Shown here piece after piece: positions 50,792 to 59,893 of a stretch of 64,000 bases of DNA. Location: contig NC_057318.1 of NCBI RefSeq assembly GCF_000687475.1, positions 3,038,001 to 3,102,000 on the forward strand, in the 5' to 3' direction. A program made the translations under genes and the position numbers. The DNA comes from Ustilaginoidea virens (lineage: Eukaryota > Ascomycota > Sordariomycetes > Hypocreales > Clavicipitaceae). Position 1 is the stretch's first letter. Every line of letters starts with the position of its first letter. Under the pieces are notes generated by a model. That model saw nothing but the letters and a program-made list of their open reading frames with translations, was not told where the DNA came from and ran no database searches.

Positions 50792-51368
50792 TGTCAAGGA
50801 TTCGGGCTACGCCCGTATCATACTAAGGGGGCAAGCTTAAGTGCGCGCAGCATAGTGCCAAGGGGATATAGGTGTCAATTGTACTAAGTATGGTAACTTG
50901 GTACAATACGTACTCTTTTGTCTAGTCTAATAGTCAGGCAGAAGAGTAGGTTTTTACCTGGCGATGTGCGCAGACACCCGCTTAGGGCCCAATTAGGCCA
51001 CTTCGTTACATTTATACCAAGTTACCTAAGGTCACAGGTTCGAGTCCCGTATATGGCGCGTATAGCGGGCTCTTCATCTGGGCTTACAGAGGATGGGACT
51101 AGCCTCTGGGGGGTGCGTAGTATCATACGGCCGGCTGCGGAGAGGGAAGCTATATCAAGGATTCGGGCTACGCCCGTATACTAAGGGGGCAAGCTTAAGT
51201 GCGCGCAGCATAGTGCCAAGGGGATATAGGTGTCAATTGTACTAAGTATGGTAACTTGGTACAATACGTACTCTTTTGTCTGGTCTAATAGTCAGGCAGA
51301 AGAGTAGGTTTTTACCTAGCAATATGCGCAGACACCCGCTTAGGGCCCAATTGGGCCACTTCGTTACA
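50792..51368 (+). mobile_element. TRIM: miniature LTR retrotransposon, copy 1
   Basis: 577 bp with LTRs 50792-51010 (219 bp) and 51153-51368 (216 bp), a 142-bp internal region without coding capacity, and the exact duplication GGCAT at 50787-50791 and 51369-51373. The LTR starts TGTCAAGGATTCGGGCTACG and ends TTCGTTACA. This shares TGTCA, the 14-base TCGGGCTACGCCCG and a TTACA end with the chromovirus LTRs. The purine tract GGAGAGGGAAG precedes the right LTR and gives the orientation. TACCAAGTTACC (51015-51026) is complementary to GGTAACTTGGTA in the LTR (50892-50903), like the chromovirus self-priming site. The likely mobiliser is the chromovirus machinery. Confidence 0.88.
51031..51060 (+). 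ncRNA. tRNA 3'-end-like segment inside the TRIM
   Basis: GGTTCGAGTCC (51037-51047) is a perfect Pol III B-box / T-loop consensus. It sits in an ACAGG-TTCGAGT-CCCGT arm followed by ATATGGC, which resembles an acceptor 3' strand. The second TRIM has GGTTCGAATCC and ATGTGGC at the same place. An A-box-like TGGTCTAACGG (best seen in copy 2, minus strand 62315-62305) lies in the LTR about 100 bp upstream. No full cloverleaf can be drawn, so this is a tRNA-derived piece, not a tRNA gene. Confidence 0.5.
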
Positions 51369-52080
51369 GGCATAAGGCTTTTTCGATATAGAGGGGGAGA
51401 CGATAGGTTATTATGACTATAATCGTGCTATTAGTATTACGAAGTCCCTTAGTGTTAATAGGGCTTATGAGAGCTGTAATGCGAGCCTTAGTAAGAGTAT
51501 TCGCACAATTATTATAGGGGCTTATAATGATGATAATTATTATAATAGTTGTCTTAATGGGGGCCTTATGCGTGATAAGGGGGTATTTTAAAGCATTTAT
51601 ATTTCTCGCTTGGTATTACCGATAGGTAGTGAGGCTTCCCTGGTAGGGTTAAGCCGGGATAGGAATATATTGCGAGCAAATTGCCGGGTTATTTCCTCTT
51701 AAGGCTATTATAGGTCTTATTATTATTGAAGGCATTTAAGGAGGGTTGGTGTTATTAGGGAACCTAATACTCTAACGTATACGCCGCATTCCTGTAATAT
51801 TAAACGGAAATGCCGTAGAATCTGATTATTAATACGGCCGAATAGGGCTTTATTCCACTTACTATAATCCTTGCGGAATTATTCCTAAAGGTCATTATCC
51901 AGATGGGTGTTTTCCTTATAAATATCTATAAGAAATGCAATGCGGTTATATAGCTATACATGTATAGTATTATTAGGGTCGATAGGCTCTACTATATTAG
52001 GCTAATTATCGTTAAAAAGTAAGGCAAATCGTTATATCCTCTTAGGTAGCTCTCGTGGTTATTATAATAAGGCTATAGTG

Positions 52081-52501
52081 TTAAGGAGAGGGTTTAAAGA
52101 GGGGGGGGGGATATATTATAAAGAGTATAAGATTCACTTTTGTAAGGAGTATAAGATTCGAGAGGGCTTTTACCTATAGGGGTAGGATAAAAGAAAGAAA
52201 GGGGTAGAATAGGAAGAGGTTATAAATCGTTCTTCCTAAATGCTAAGGGTATCTTTAAAGATCGTGATATTCAGCATAAGTTTCTTCCTTATGATAGACG
52301 AGGGGAAGGAGAGGTTATAAATCATTCTCCCTCTAGTTAATAATGTACTTAGCCGTTCAAAATAGAATAGACTGTCTATCTTCCTTATTAGCACAGCTGA
52401 GATTGCTCGACTGCCTCTTTGTAGTTAATATCTTGCTAATCTATAATGCACCGTCTTTGCGGGATATTATCCTATAAGTAGTGATCATCACTACTGATTA
52501 A
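52081..52501 (-). other. Leader of copia O
   Basis: Reverse-complement counterpart of P's leader (29393-29817), with a run of 10 G at 52101-52110. No coding sequence seen. Confidence 0.75.
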
Positions 52502-52826
52502 TATTGATATAAACTCGGTATACCTAGTTATATATAGGGTCGCGCGCGTGGTATCGTATACTGTGAGGTCACTAAGTAAAGGATCTATTGACTTTACTAA
52601 TAACTAACTAAGAAAGGGGAAAGGAAGCAAAAGAGGGTAATTACACGATATGGCCTTTTTGTGCGTGTGCCGCTATCACATGCATCGGCGCGGTCGGGCC
52701 GGGCTGCCCGCGTGCCCTACTGGGCTTAGGGGCATAGGGGCAAAAGTAGCCATATCGTGCGCAACGGTATGCGGCACATCCGTCGCAGTATGCCCAATTG
52801 GGCACCTTGCGACAGCGATTCCGACA
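52502..52826 (-). repeat. 5' LTR of copia O
   Basis: 325 bp, same family as the P LTRs, in minus orientation (TGTCGGAATCGCTGTCGC at its start, 52826). The right flank is the LINE fragment Q. The partner 3' LTR of O is missing because O is cut at 24613. Confidence 0.9.
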
Positions 52827-53284
52827 TTATCAATCGTAATAAGGTTCAAGTTTAAATTTAGGGTAGGGTTAGTTCAGTTAATGCATTTAATACTATCGAC
52901 TAGGCTAGTAATAGTATTCTATATATTTCCTAGTATAGCTACTAGGATATAGTCTGCGATCTTTTAGTAGCACTAATTAAGCAATTCGGTTTCTTCTCGG
53001 GTTTCTATATTAGTTTATACGGCATTGCCGCTGATTCGTCTATAGTTATTATTAGCGATAGTAATACGGTGGTTATAGTGGCTCGACTCGAGTCTACCTT
53101 TATTTCCTCCGTCTATATCTATAATTTCTGTCGCCTTAACCGCACCTTCCTCCCGGTGCTAATATATTATTGGTAGATGAGGTAAGATAGGGTAAGGAAT
53201 TAATTTAGCAACTTTTTAACTATTTTAGGGGTGTATTCGCGCCGGTACTAAGATGCGGGCGAAATCGCGAAAACTTTTTTTTAT
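52827..53284 (-). mobile_element. Tad1-like LINE 5' fragment Q
   Basis: Matches the 5' end of LINE K (about 37670-38120) in the same orientation: part of ORF1 and the 5' UTR with GGTGTATTCGCGCCGGTAC. It is cut on the left by the O LTR and ends at its own 5' terminus near 53284. Confidence 0.8.
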
Positions 53285-54468
53285 AAGTATTAATAAAGAT
53301 AATCAGTTATAACTAAGCAAATGTAATAAGCGAGGGAATATATAATAGGAAGAGTGAATAAAACTTTATGGAAAAGTAATTAGCTAGCCCTAAGTAGAGA
53401 TACATCCGGCTATAAAATAAAGTAATATAAGATAGTCTGCGACGAGAGGGGCGGATTAAGACCCTTATACTAGAGAACTAAGTAAATACGAAGGGATCTA
53501 GCTATTTTATATTTAGTATAAGGGTCCCCCGGCCCCCGGCCTTAACTATAATACAGTAGAGGTACTAGATAAGACTAATTATATACAAGTTTAGCAAGGG
53601 GTTATATATAGAAGCGATTAAAGGGAGCGAGAGTAGTAAATAGACTAATAAGAATAGAGTAAACTATAGTAATAAAAGGAATATCGCAGTAAAAGGGGTC
53701 CCCCTATACATATATATTTTAGGAGGAAGTTGCATGTTAGTGTATATATTATAACGAGAATATAAGAAGTAGGCTTCGCCTACTTTAATTAACTAGAGAT
53801 AGTCTACTTTTATTTACCTACGAGTAGTAAATAGAGTTAGGCAAGAGAAAATACCGCCCCCTAACTATATTAAGAGACGAGATACTAAAAGAAGATAGGA
53901 GGATAAACAGAGGGACTAAAGAATACTAAAAAGGCAGATAGGGTAAATAGTCTAGATAGACAGCCATAAGAAGTAGAATATAAGAGATACTAAAAGGGTA
54001 GATACCCTACCGGGGGTATAATAAGCTATACTTAATACTCTACATAAGCGCTTCGCTAGTCTCAGCTATACCTTATAAGAAGGCATCTTTTACATATATA
54101 ATATAGAGAGAGGTCTACTGTACTCTTACTACGCCTTAGCCGGGCTATATTCCCACTTATTGCCGGTATAGATTCAACTATTTTGCTATTACTTATATAA
54201 CGCTTTTAATTTAAAAGGTTGATTAAAATAGGGGCTTATAGCCCTATAACCTATAAAGGGGTGACAAGAGGAAGTTAAATATAACGGTTTTATATAAAAG
54301 TGAGTGACAAGAGGAATGCAAAGGTAAACGCTTATATACTTTTAAGCCTAATTTATACCGAAAAGAGCGGCACTTTTAGCTATACTTCTATTTAGTAATA
54401 ATTGCAATTAAGAAAATAGCTATAAGCAGATAATAACTGTAATATAAGGCGTATTTAGAGGACTATAC
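53285..54468. other. Unassigned 1.2-kb region
   Basis: No match elsewhere in the window and no convincing frame. Visible items are an 8-bp stem hairpin AAGTAGGC-TTC-GCCTACTT (53767-53785), the 13-base direct repeat GTGACAAGAGGAA (54261-54273 and 54304-54316) and a CCCCCGGCCCCCGG block (about 53526-53540). The AT-rich, stop-rich composition suggests another degraded element. Confidence 0.4.
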
Positions 54469-55035
54469 TGTTAAAATCCTATAGTAGCCTACTAGGCTGC
54501 TGGCTTAATGCCCTACTAGCCTACTAACCTTCTGGCCCTTATACCGCCTCTTAGACTTATGGTAGTCTTACCTTAGGCCTTTGCCTTTTACCTTAAGGAT
54601 TTTCAGTGGATTATTTACTGTATATCAAGTAAGGTAGTACTTGTTAAAAAAGGTGTGGCATTGCTAAATTAGCGTGGTGGCCTACTAGCGTGGTGGCTAG
54701 TTCTACTAGTATGGTGGTTAGTTACTAGCGTGGTGGCTAATTACTAGTGCAGTGGTTAGGGTGGTTGGAAAGGCCGGATATAATGGGGTTGCTGACCTAT
54801 TATATACGTGGCATAGCGAGCATTACAGGGAGCTTTCTTACTGGCTACCCTGGATGCCTGGGCCCACCCCTCCTTTGTGTATATATAGGATAGCTTTCCC
54901 CCTTCTTTCTAGATAGTAGAAGGGCAGCACAATCGAGTCTGTTAATACACTATATGCCTCTTAACTTCTTACCTTCTCTGCGTTTTCTGGTTATCTTATA
55001 TTTGCCTTGCCTTTACACTTACCCTGCTTTATGGC
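54469..55035 (+). repeat. LTR S of a third LTR family
   Basis: Starts TGTTAAAATCCTAT and is similar, in opposite orientation, to the solo LTR at 57061-57897. Shared blocks are the ACTAGGCTGCTGGC start, GGATTTTCAGTGGATTA, TGCCTGGGCCCACCC and TTGCCTTGCCTTTACA near the end. The middle carries tandem GTGGTGGCTAGTTACTAGC units (about 54675-54765) in place of the repeats in the other copy. The 3' boundary is uncertain. It is lightly RIP-affected. Confidence 0.7.
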
Positions 55036-55604
55036 ACTTATATAATTTTAGGACTTAGTAAAAAATCTAATATTATACTAAGATTAGTTTATAGGTCGCA
55101 GACAGTCTCGTGCTATCTAGCTAGCTAGTAAGGCTCTGCTTTTATAGTGACCTTGAGAATTGCAATAGGTTATAAGCCCGGGTTTTTACTTCTTTATTTT
55201 TACCCTACCTTTTTGTGTTCACCCCTTCGTCTCTCTTGCTTATTAGTACTACTAATATAGCTATCCTTTGGTATCCTCGGCTTACCTTTATTACGTTTAG
55301 CTTACCCTTTATTACCTACGGCATTATCCTGCGGCAATCAACGGCGTACCTAACGGCAACTTATGGCGTAACCTCACGGCACTTTTAGCGTAACCTTATG
55401 TTATTTTCGGAGTAACCTACGGCACCTACGGATTTTATAGTGTGATATCTACTATACTATACCACTGTATAACACCTTTACAACTAGTGCACGATACCTA
55501 CTGCACTATACGGCACCTATTATACTCTCTCACTTATAGCACTTTTGGTACGGCACTTACGGCACCTTTTATATTACGGCACTTATAGCACCCACGGCAC
55601 CTAT
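55036..55604 (+). repeat. Region rich in imperfect CGGCAC repeats
   Basis: Sequence after LTR S, perhaps the start of its internal region. From about 55317 to 55604 short words such as ACGGCACCTA, ACGGCACTTA and GGCGTAACCT recur every 10-20 bases. It retains CpA and ends exactly where the copia G LTR begins. No frame is supported. Confidence 0.55.
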
Positions 55605-55934
55605 TATTGGTTTCACCAAGGGGTACCCAGTTGAACGTAGGGTTGCGCGTGTGGTATCATGTACCGGGTGATCACCAAGCAAAGGATTTAATTACTTTGC
55701 TAATAACTATGACTATCTAAGATGGAAGAAAGGAAGCAAAAGAGGAATTATACGATATGGCCTTTTTGTGCGTGCCGTGGTCACGTGCATCGGCGCAGTC
55801 GGGCCGGGCTGTCCGCGTGCCCTACCGGGCACAGGGGTAAAGGGGCATAAAGGGGCCACATTATGCGCAGCGGTGTGTGCGGCATATCCGTCGCAATATG
55901 CCCAATTAGGCACCTTGCGATAGCGATTCCGACA
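55605..55934 (-). repeat. 3' LTR of copia G
   Basis: A 330-bp copy of the P/O LTR family, minus orientation. Upstream in element orientation, 55935-55978 repeats the hairpin seen in P: an inverted repeat of the LTR start around the purine tract AAAAAGAGAAG. Confidence 0.88.
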
Positions 55935-56150
55935 CTGGCAGCTTCTCTTTTTATAGAAGCAAACATCGGAATCGCTAGGATGTAAGGCGCACACATAGAA
56001 AAGAAAGTGCGGCGCGGTCTCGGCAGGTTGTGCCGCCGATAATATTATCGCGCCGCGCGGCCGGCTTATATAGTATTATACCGTATAGCCGGTATAAAAG
56101 AAAAAAAACAAAAGGGGCAGCAATAAACGAGCCAAAATAAATGCAGTATT
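55935..56150 (-). other. 3' noncoding region of copia G
   Basis: Counterpart of 49401-49684 of P in reverse. It contains the inverted-repeat arm near 55963-55977 and the GC-rich block. No coding sequence. Confidence 0.75.
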
Positions 56151-58475
56151 GAATATAAGGAAATCCACCCACTTGCCATACATGGCATCACCAATACTTC
56201 TCAAATGCAGTCAGATATTAACCGGCCTCTTTACCCACTCTTTAATACATATGATAGCCTTATTATGGTCAACGAAAGTCTTAAGGGCTTTATTAGGCGT
56301 TCCCTTAGTTATTCCATTGGCGAGATTATTATTCCCGTTATTTTATAGATCTTATATATCTCCTGGCGCTTATATGACTATAGTAAGGCTATAATATCTA
56401 TTATGAGCCTTTTCTCCTTCGTAATGTCTAGCTTAATAAGGTATTTATATAGCGAAAACGAGTCTGTATATATAACCGTAGGGATCTTTGATAATCCCAG
56501 CCTGCCGGTAATTATACTAAGGGTCGTGCCTATCGCATATGCAATATCGACCCCTTATACCATACTATATAGTTCCGAAGTGCGCTATGCGTTATACGCT
56601 TACTCTTTGTGGAGCTATAAGTAATAATATTGCCGGTCAGCAGGAAGGCATTATCCGTAGGGTTATCCTCTTCTTTATTCCCTAATATAATAATATAGCC
56701 AATCTAGGAGCTCAAATCTTTATTATTGGCAAAGGATCTATTAACAAATATAAAGATTTTGGCTATGGTAAGGGCCAGATTGATGTACTGCAAGTTACGA
56801 TCCTGGTTATCGTATTGCCATTAAAGGCGCTTATTTAATCTCGCGATATCTTCTGGGTCAGGCTTTTAGTATTATACTGCGATAGATAGGTCAAAAGAGG
56901 CCTCAGGCTGGCAGACCATAGCTATATAAGCGCCACAAGCGCGTTATTCGAAATAATTACGCTAGGCTATAGGCGTATCCTTATTGATAGTCGTGATCTT
57001 CTTACTTTAACCTTTCTAATATAATGTTATTATGTCATTGGTAGTGGCCGTTAGTATATATGTTACAATTCTGAGGGTAAATATAAAGTGAAGCTGGTAT
57101 AAAGGCAAGATAAATATAAATAACCAGAAACGCAGGAAAGGTGAAAATAGTTAAGAGGCATATAGTGCATTAACAAGTTCGATCATGCTATCCTTTTTCT
57201 ATCTAAAAAGAAGGGGAAAAGCTATCCTAAATATATCTAAGAGAGAGGGTAGGCCCAGGCATCTAAAGTAGCCAGTAAGGAGCTCCTCGTAATACCCATT
57301 ATACCACGTTATATCTAGCCTTACCATATATTTAAAAATAAGGTCTGATACGTCATATCAAGCCTTACCAAATATTTTAAATGATGCCCGCTGTGTCACG
57401 TAATATCCAGCCGTATTAAATATTTTTTTTAAATAATGCCCGGTGTGCCACGTAATATCCGGCCGTATTAAATTTTTTTTAAAATAATGCCCGGTGTGCC
57501 ACGTAATGTCCGGCCGTATTAAATATCTTTTAAATAAGGCCCGGTGTGCCCACGTAATATCCAGTCGTATTAAATATTTTTAAATAAGGCCCGGTGTGCC
57601 ACATAATATCCGGCCTTACTAAATATCTTTTAAATCAGGCCCGGCACGTCATATCCCGCCTTACCATATATTTTAAAAATAAGGCCCAATACGTCATATC
57701 AAGCCTTACCAAATTTAAAATAAGGCCCGATAAAGGCCTACCTTATTTGGTATACAGTACTAATCCACTGAAAATCCGGAAGGTAAACGGTAAAGGCCCA
57801 AGGTTGGTAAGACCACCGTAAGTCCGGTGGAACAGTCGTGAGTCCAAGAGACGGTGGAAGGGCCAGCAGTCTAGTAGACTAACATAGGATTTTAACAATA
57901 TATCTATCAAATATTAGGGGCACAGTTAGTGATAGCTTTATCTCAGGCTTTACGTTAAAGCCTGCTTTAGTAAGCTCTAATTCTTCCTATTAGAAGAAAG
58001 CATCGTCGCTAAGGCTAAGGGTATCGTTAGTCTGTATCCCTATGATACTAAAGTATATACTAGTATTGCCAGTATAGTTAGGAATATTAGTACGGTCAGT
58101 ATTGTTATTACCGGCAGATATTAATAAGTAGGGGTTATAGGTTGATATAGTCATGCCTAACTTCTCGCGATAGTGCCAGAAGTATATTGCCTACTAGTAG
58201 GTGCCTGCCTTAGCTATTCCGTATAATAGCTTGACTACTTCTATGATAGTATTATCAGAATATTAGTGAGCTATCTGCTTGGGTAGCCTAGCGATAATTA
58301 ACCGATTAAAGGTAGTTAATAACTATATATAAGCTTATATAATATCCCGTATTTAAAGAAATAGGTCGTAAGAGTATTGCAATAAAAGGGCTATTAATAT
58401 TAGTAACCGTTAATTAGCCTATTAGATTATAGGGGACTAAGTTAATATTAATCGCTTTTTATTATTATTATGCCC
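56151..58475 (-). pseudogene. Copia G RNase H and RT, 5'-truncated, split by a solo LTR
   Basis: Minus-strand copy of the O/P family. RNase H is at about 56660-56270 and reverse transcriptase at about 57055-56670. RT continues at 57903-58475 beyond the solo LTR 57061-57897. It matches O at 24640-25945. The copy is cut at 58475 by a chromovirus LTR, so integrase, protease and gag are missing. Confidence 0.85.
57061..57897 (-). repeat. Solo LTR T with ATATA target-site duplication
   Basis: 837 bp. On the plus strand it runs from TGTTACAATTCTGAGG to GGATTTTAACA, flanked by ATATA at 57056-57060 and 57898-57902. Removing it restores copia G (compare O near 25355). Its centre (about 57310-57730) holds eight or nine units of roughly 50-55 bp built on GCCCGGTGTGCCACGTAATA. 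LTR S at 54469 is a relative in opposite orientation. Confidence 0.9.
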
Positions 58476-58727
58476 TGTTACGGGCTCGGGCTATGCCCGC
58501 GCCATAATGTGGCTAGGACTCGGGCTGCGCCCGTGCCTAGCCTAGGCAGGGTCAGATGGGTCAGCGGCACGGGGTCACGGGACTACGCCAAGACCCCGAC
58601 CTATACCACATAGGGATAAATAGGCCATCGAGAGGCCCCTATTCGGGTCCTCTCTCTTTCCTCCTTAGTCTATTTAATATATTCATTCGACGCCTATTCG
58701 CAGAAGCCCTAGGGCCAGTCCTTTACA
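58476..58727 (+). repeat. Chromovirus LTR, solo or truncated
   Basis: A 252-bp copy of the chromovirus LTR (TGTTACGGGC to CCTTTACA), about 10 bp longer because of a small GGGTCAGATGGGTCAG expansion. It lies between copia G and LINE fragment L1. Flanks TGCCC and ATTAG do not match, so it is not a simple solo LTR. Confidence 0.88.
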
Positions 58728-59893
58728 ATTAGGACTATAGGCACTAATATATATATTATAAAGGCAGAATTATTTTAGCCCTTTTAGAGAACTAAAGTAG
58801 CTAGCGCAATAGACCGGCATATAGCCTACTAGACCTTATGGTATTTATTTTCATCTACCTACTAAAGTTAGCTATAAAGTTGAAAGATACTAATAAGCTA
58901 CTATATTTATTTCCTACCTATAAGCGAAGGCCTTCTATAATGTAAGTATACTCTCTATTAGTTTGCGGTTTGTAGTATTCTACTCTAGTTTTACCCTAAT
59001 TAACTTAGAACTATATCGACTATAATACGATTTAGCACTTATAATATAATAAGGCTTCTACTTTAAAGTATAAGCAAAATAGGTACTCTTAAGTCCTACC
59101 TACTGTTAGCAAAAGGCAAATAATAATTAAAAAGAATCTTTTACCTTATTAGTTATAATAATAAGTAGCTATATCGGCACTATAGTATATATAAAGACGA
59201 TATGGCTATTTTCGGGCTAGACTTAGACCTAACTCTAGAACATTTAGCATCTTAAATAATAAAAGGCATATAAAAACTATAGTAGTGTAATTAAGGCGAA
59301 ACTGCATATAAGGGAGTAAAGGAAAATTTTTAGAAATTTTTAATAAGGAATAAAAAGAGTAGAGGAAAAAAAATAAAAAGGTAGGGCAGGTAAAGGAGAC
59401 TTTATACTACTATATACCCACACTAGATTACTTGACCGTTTGCTAGCTGCCCTAACCTATATCAGATAAAGTCAATAATAATAAAGCGCACGATTTATTA
59501 TAATACCGCCGCCTACCCGATACTAACGTTACTATTACCACCTCTACCTAATAATACTACCTATGCTGGATCTGATGAATACCTACCCTAGAGCCAGACT
59601 AATGACTACTAATATAAGCTACTGCGCCTATCGATGCGCTCCTAATACCTATACTTTCCTAGCTTTACCACCAGACCTAATCTTATGCGATAGGACACCT
59701 TCTTATAATATATAATGAATCCCCTTTAAATTTAAAGGGATACTACTAATTACGGATAGTATATAGGTTTTTCTCCCGGCACTTGGGTTTCCTATATAGA
59801 TTAGATATAGAGGTACTAGCACTAGGCTAGATGGAGACTTATCCCCCCCTAGATAGCTTAGCTAGAGTAATAAATATATATATATCTATCTCG
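58728..59893 (+). mobile_element. Tad1-like LINE 3' fragment L1
   Basis: Plus-strand copy of the LINE downstream segment, reverse complement of K from about 32430 to 31310. It is cut at the left by the chromovirus LTR and ends in a TA-repeat tail at about 59872-59893. Confidence 0.8.

Larger units (their letters stand above)
50018..52080 (-). pseudogene. Copia O gag, right of nested P, split by a TRIM
   Basis: Reverse-complement match to P's gag (29818-31290), read right to left from about 52080. The upstream half lies at 51369-52080. It is interrupted by the miniature element 50792-51368 and continues at 50791-50018. The frame then continues across nested element P at 29059 on the minus strand. 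Start codon and stops are as unclear as in P. Confidence 0.82.

Noticed and set aside
51020..51060. A functional tRNA gene
   Set aside because: Only a T-arm and an acceptor-like 3' strand are present. No matching 5' half is adjacent, and the segment lies inside a TRIM.
29060..52826. The 333-bp repeat as terminal inverted repeats of a DNA transposon
   Set aside because: Copies facing opposite ways first suggested this, but the GTATT duplication and restored gag show two LTR retrotransposons nested in opposite orientation.
57310..57730. Regular repeats that could suggest a CRISPR array, and an ORF at 57594-57821
   Set aside because: The units are adjacent imperfect tandem repeats without unique spacers, inside a solo LTR with its own target-site duplication. 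The ORF is a by-product of the repeat.
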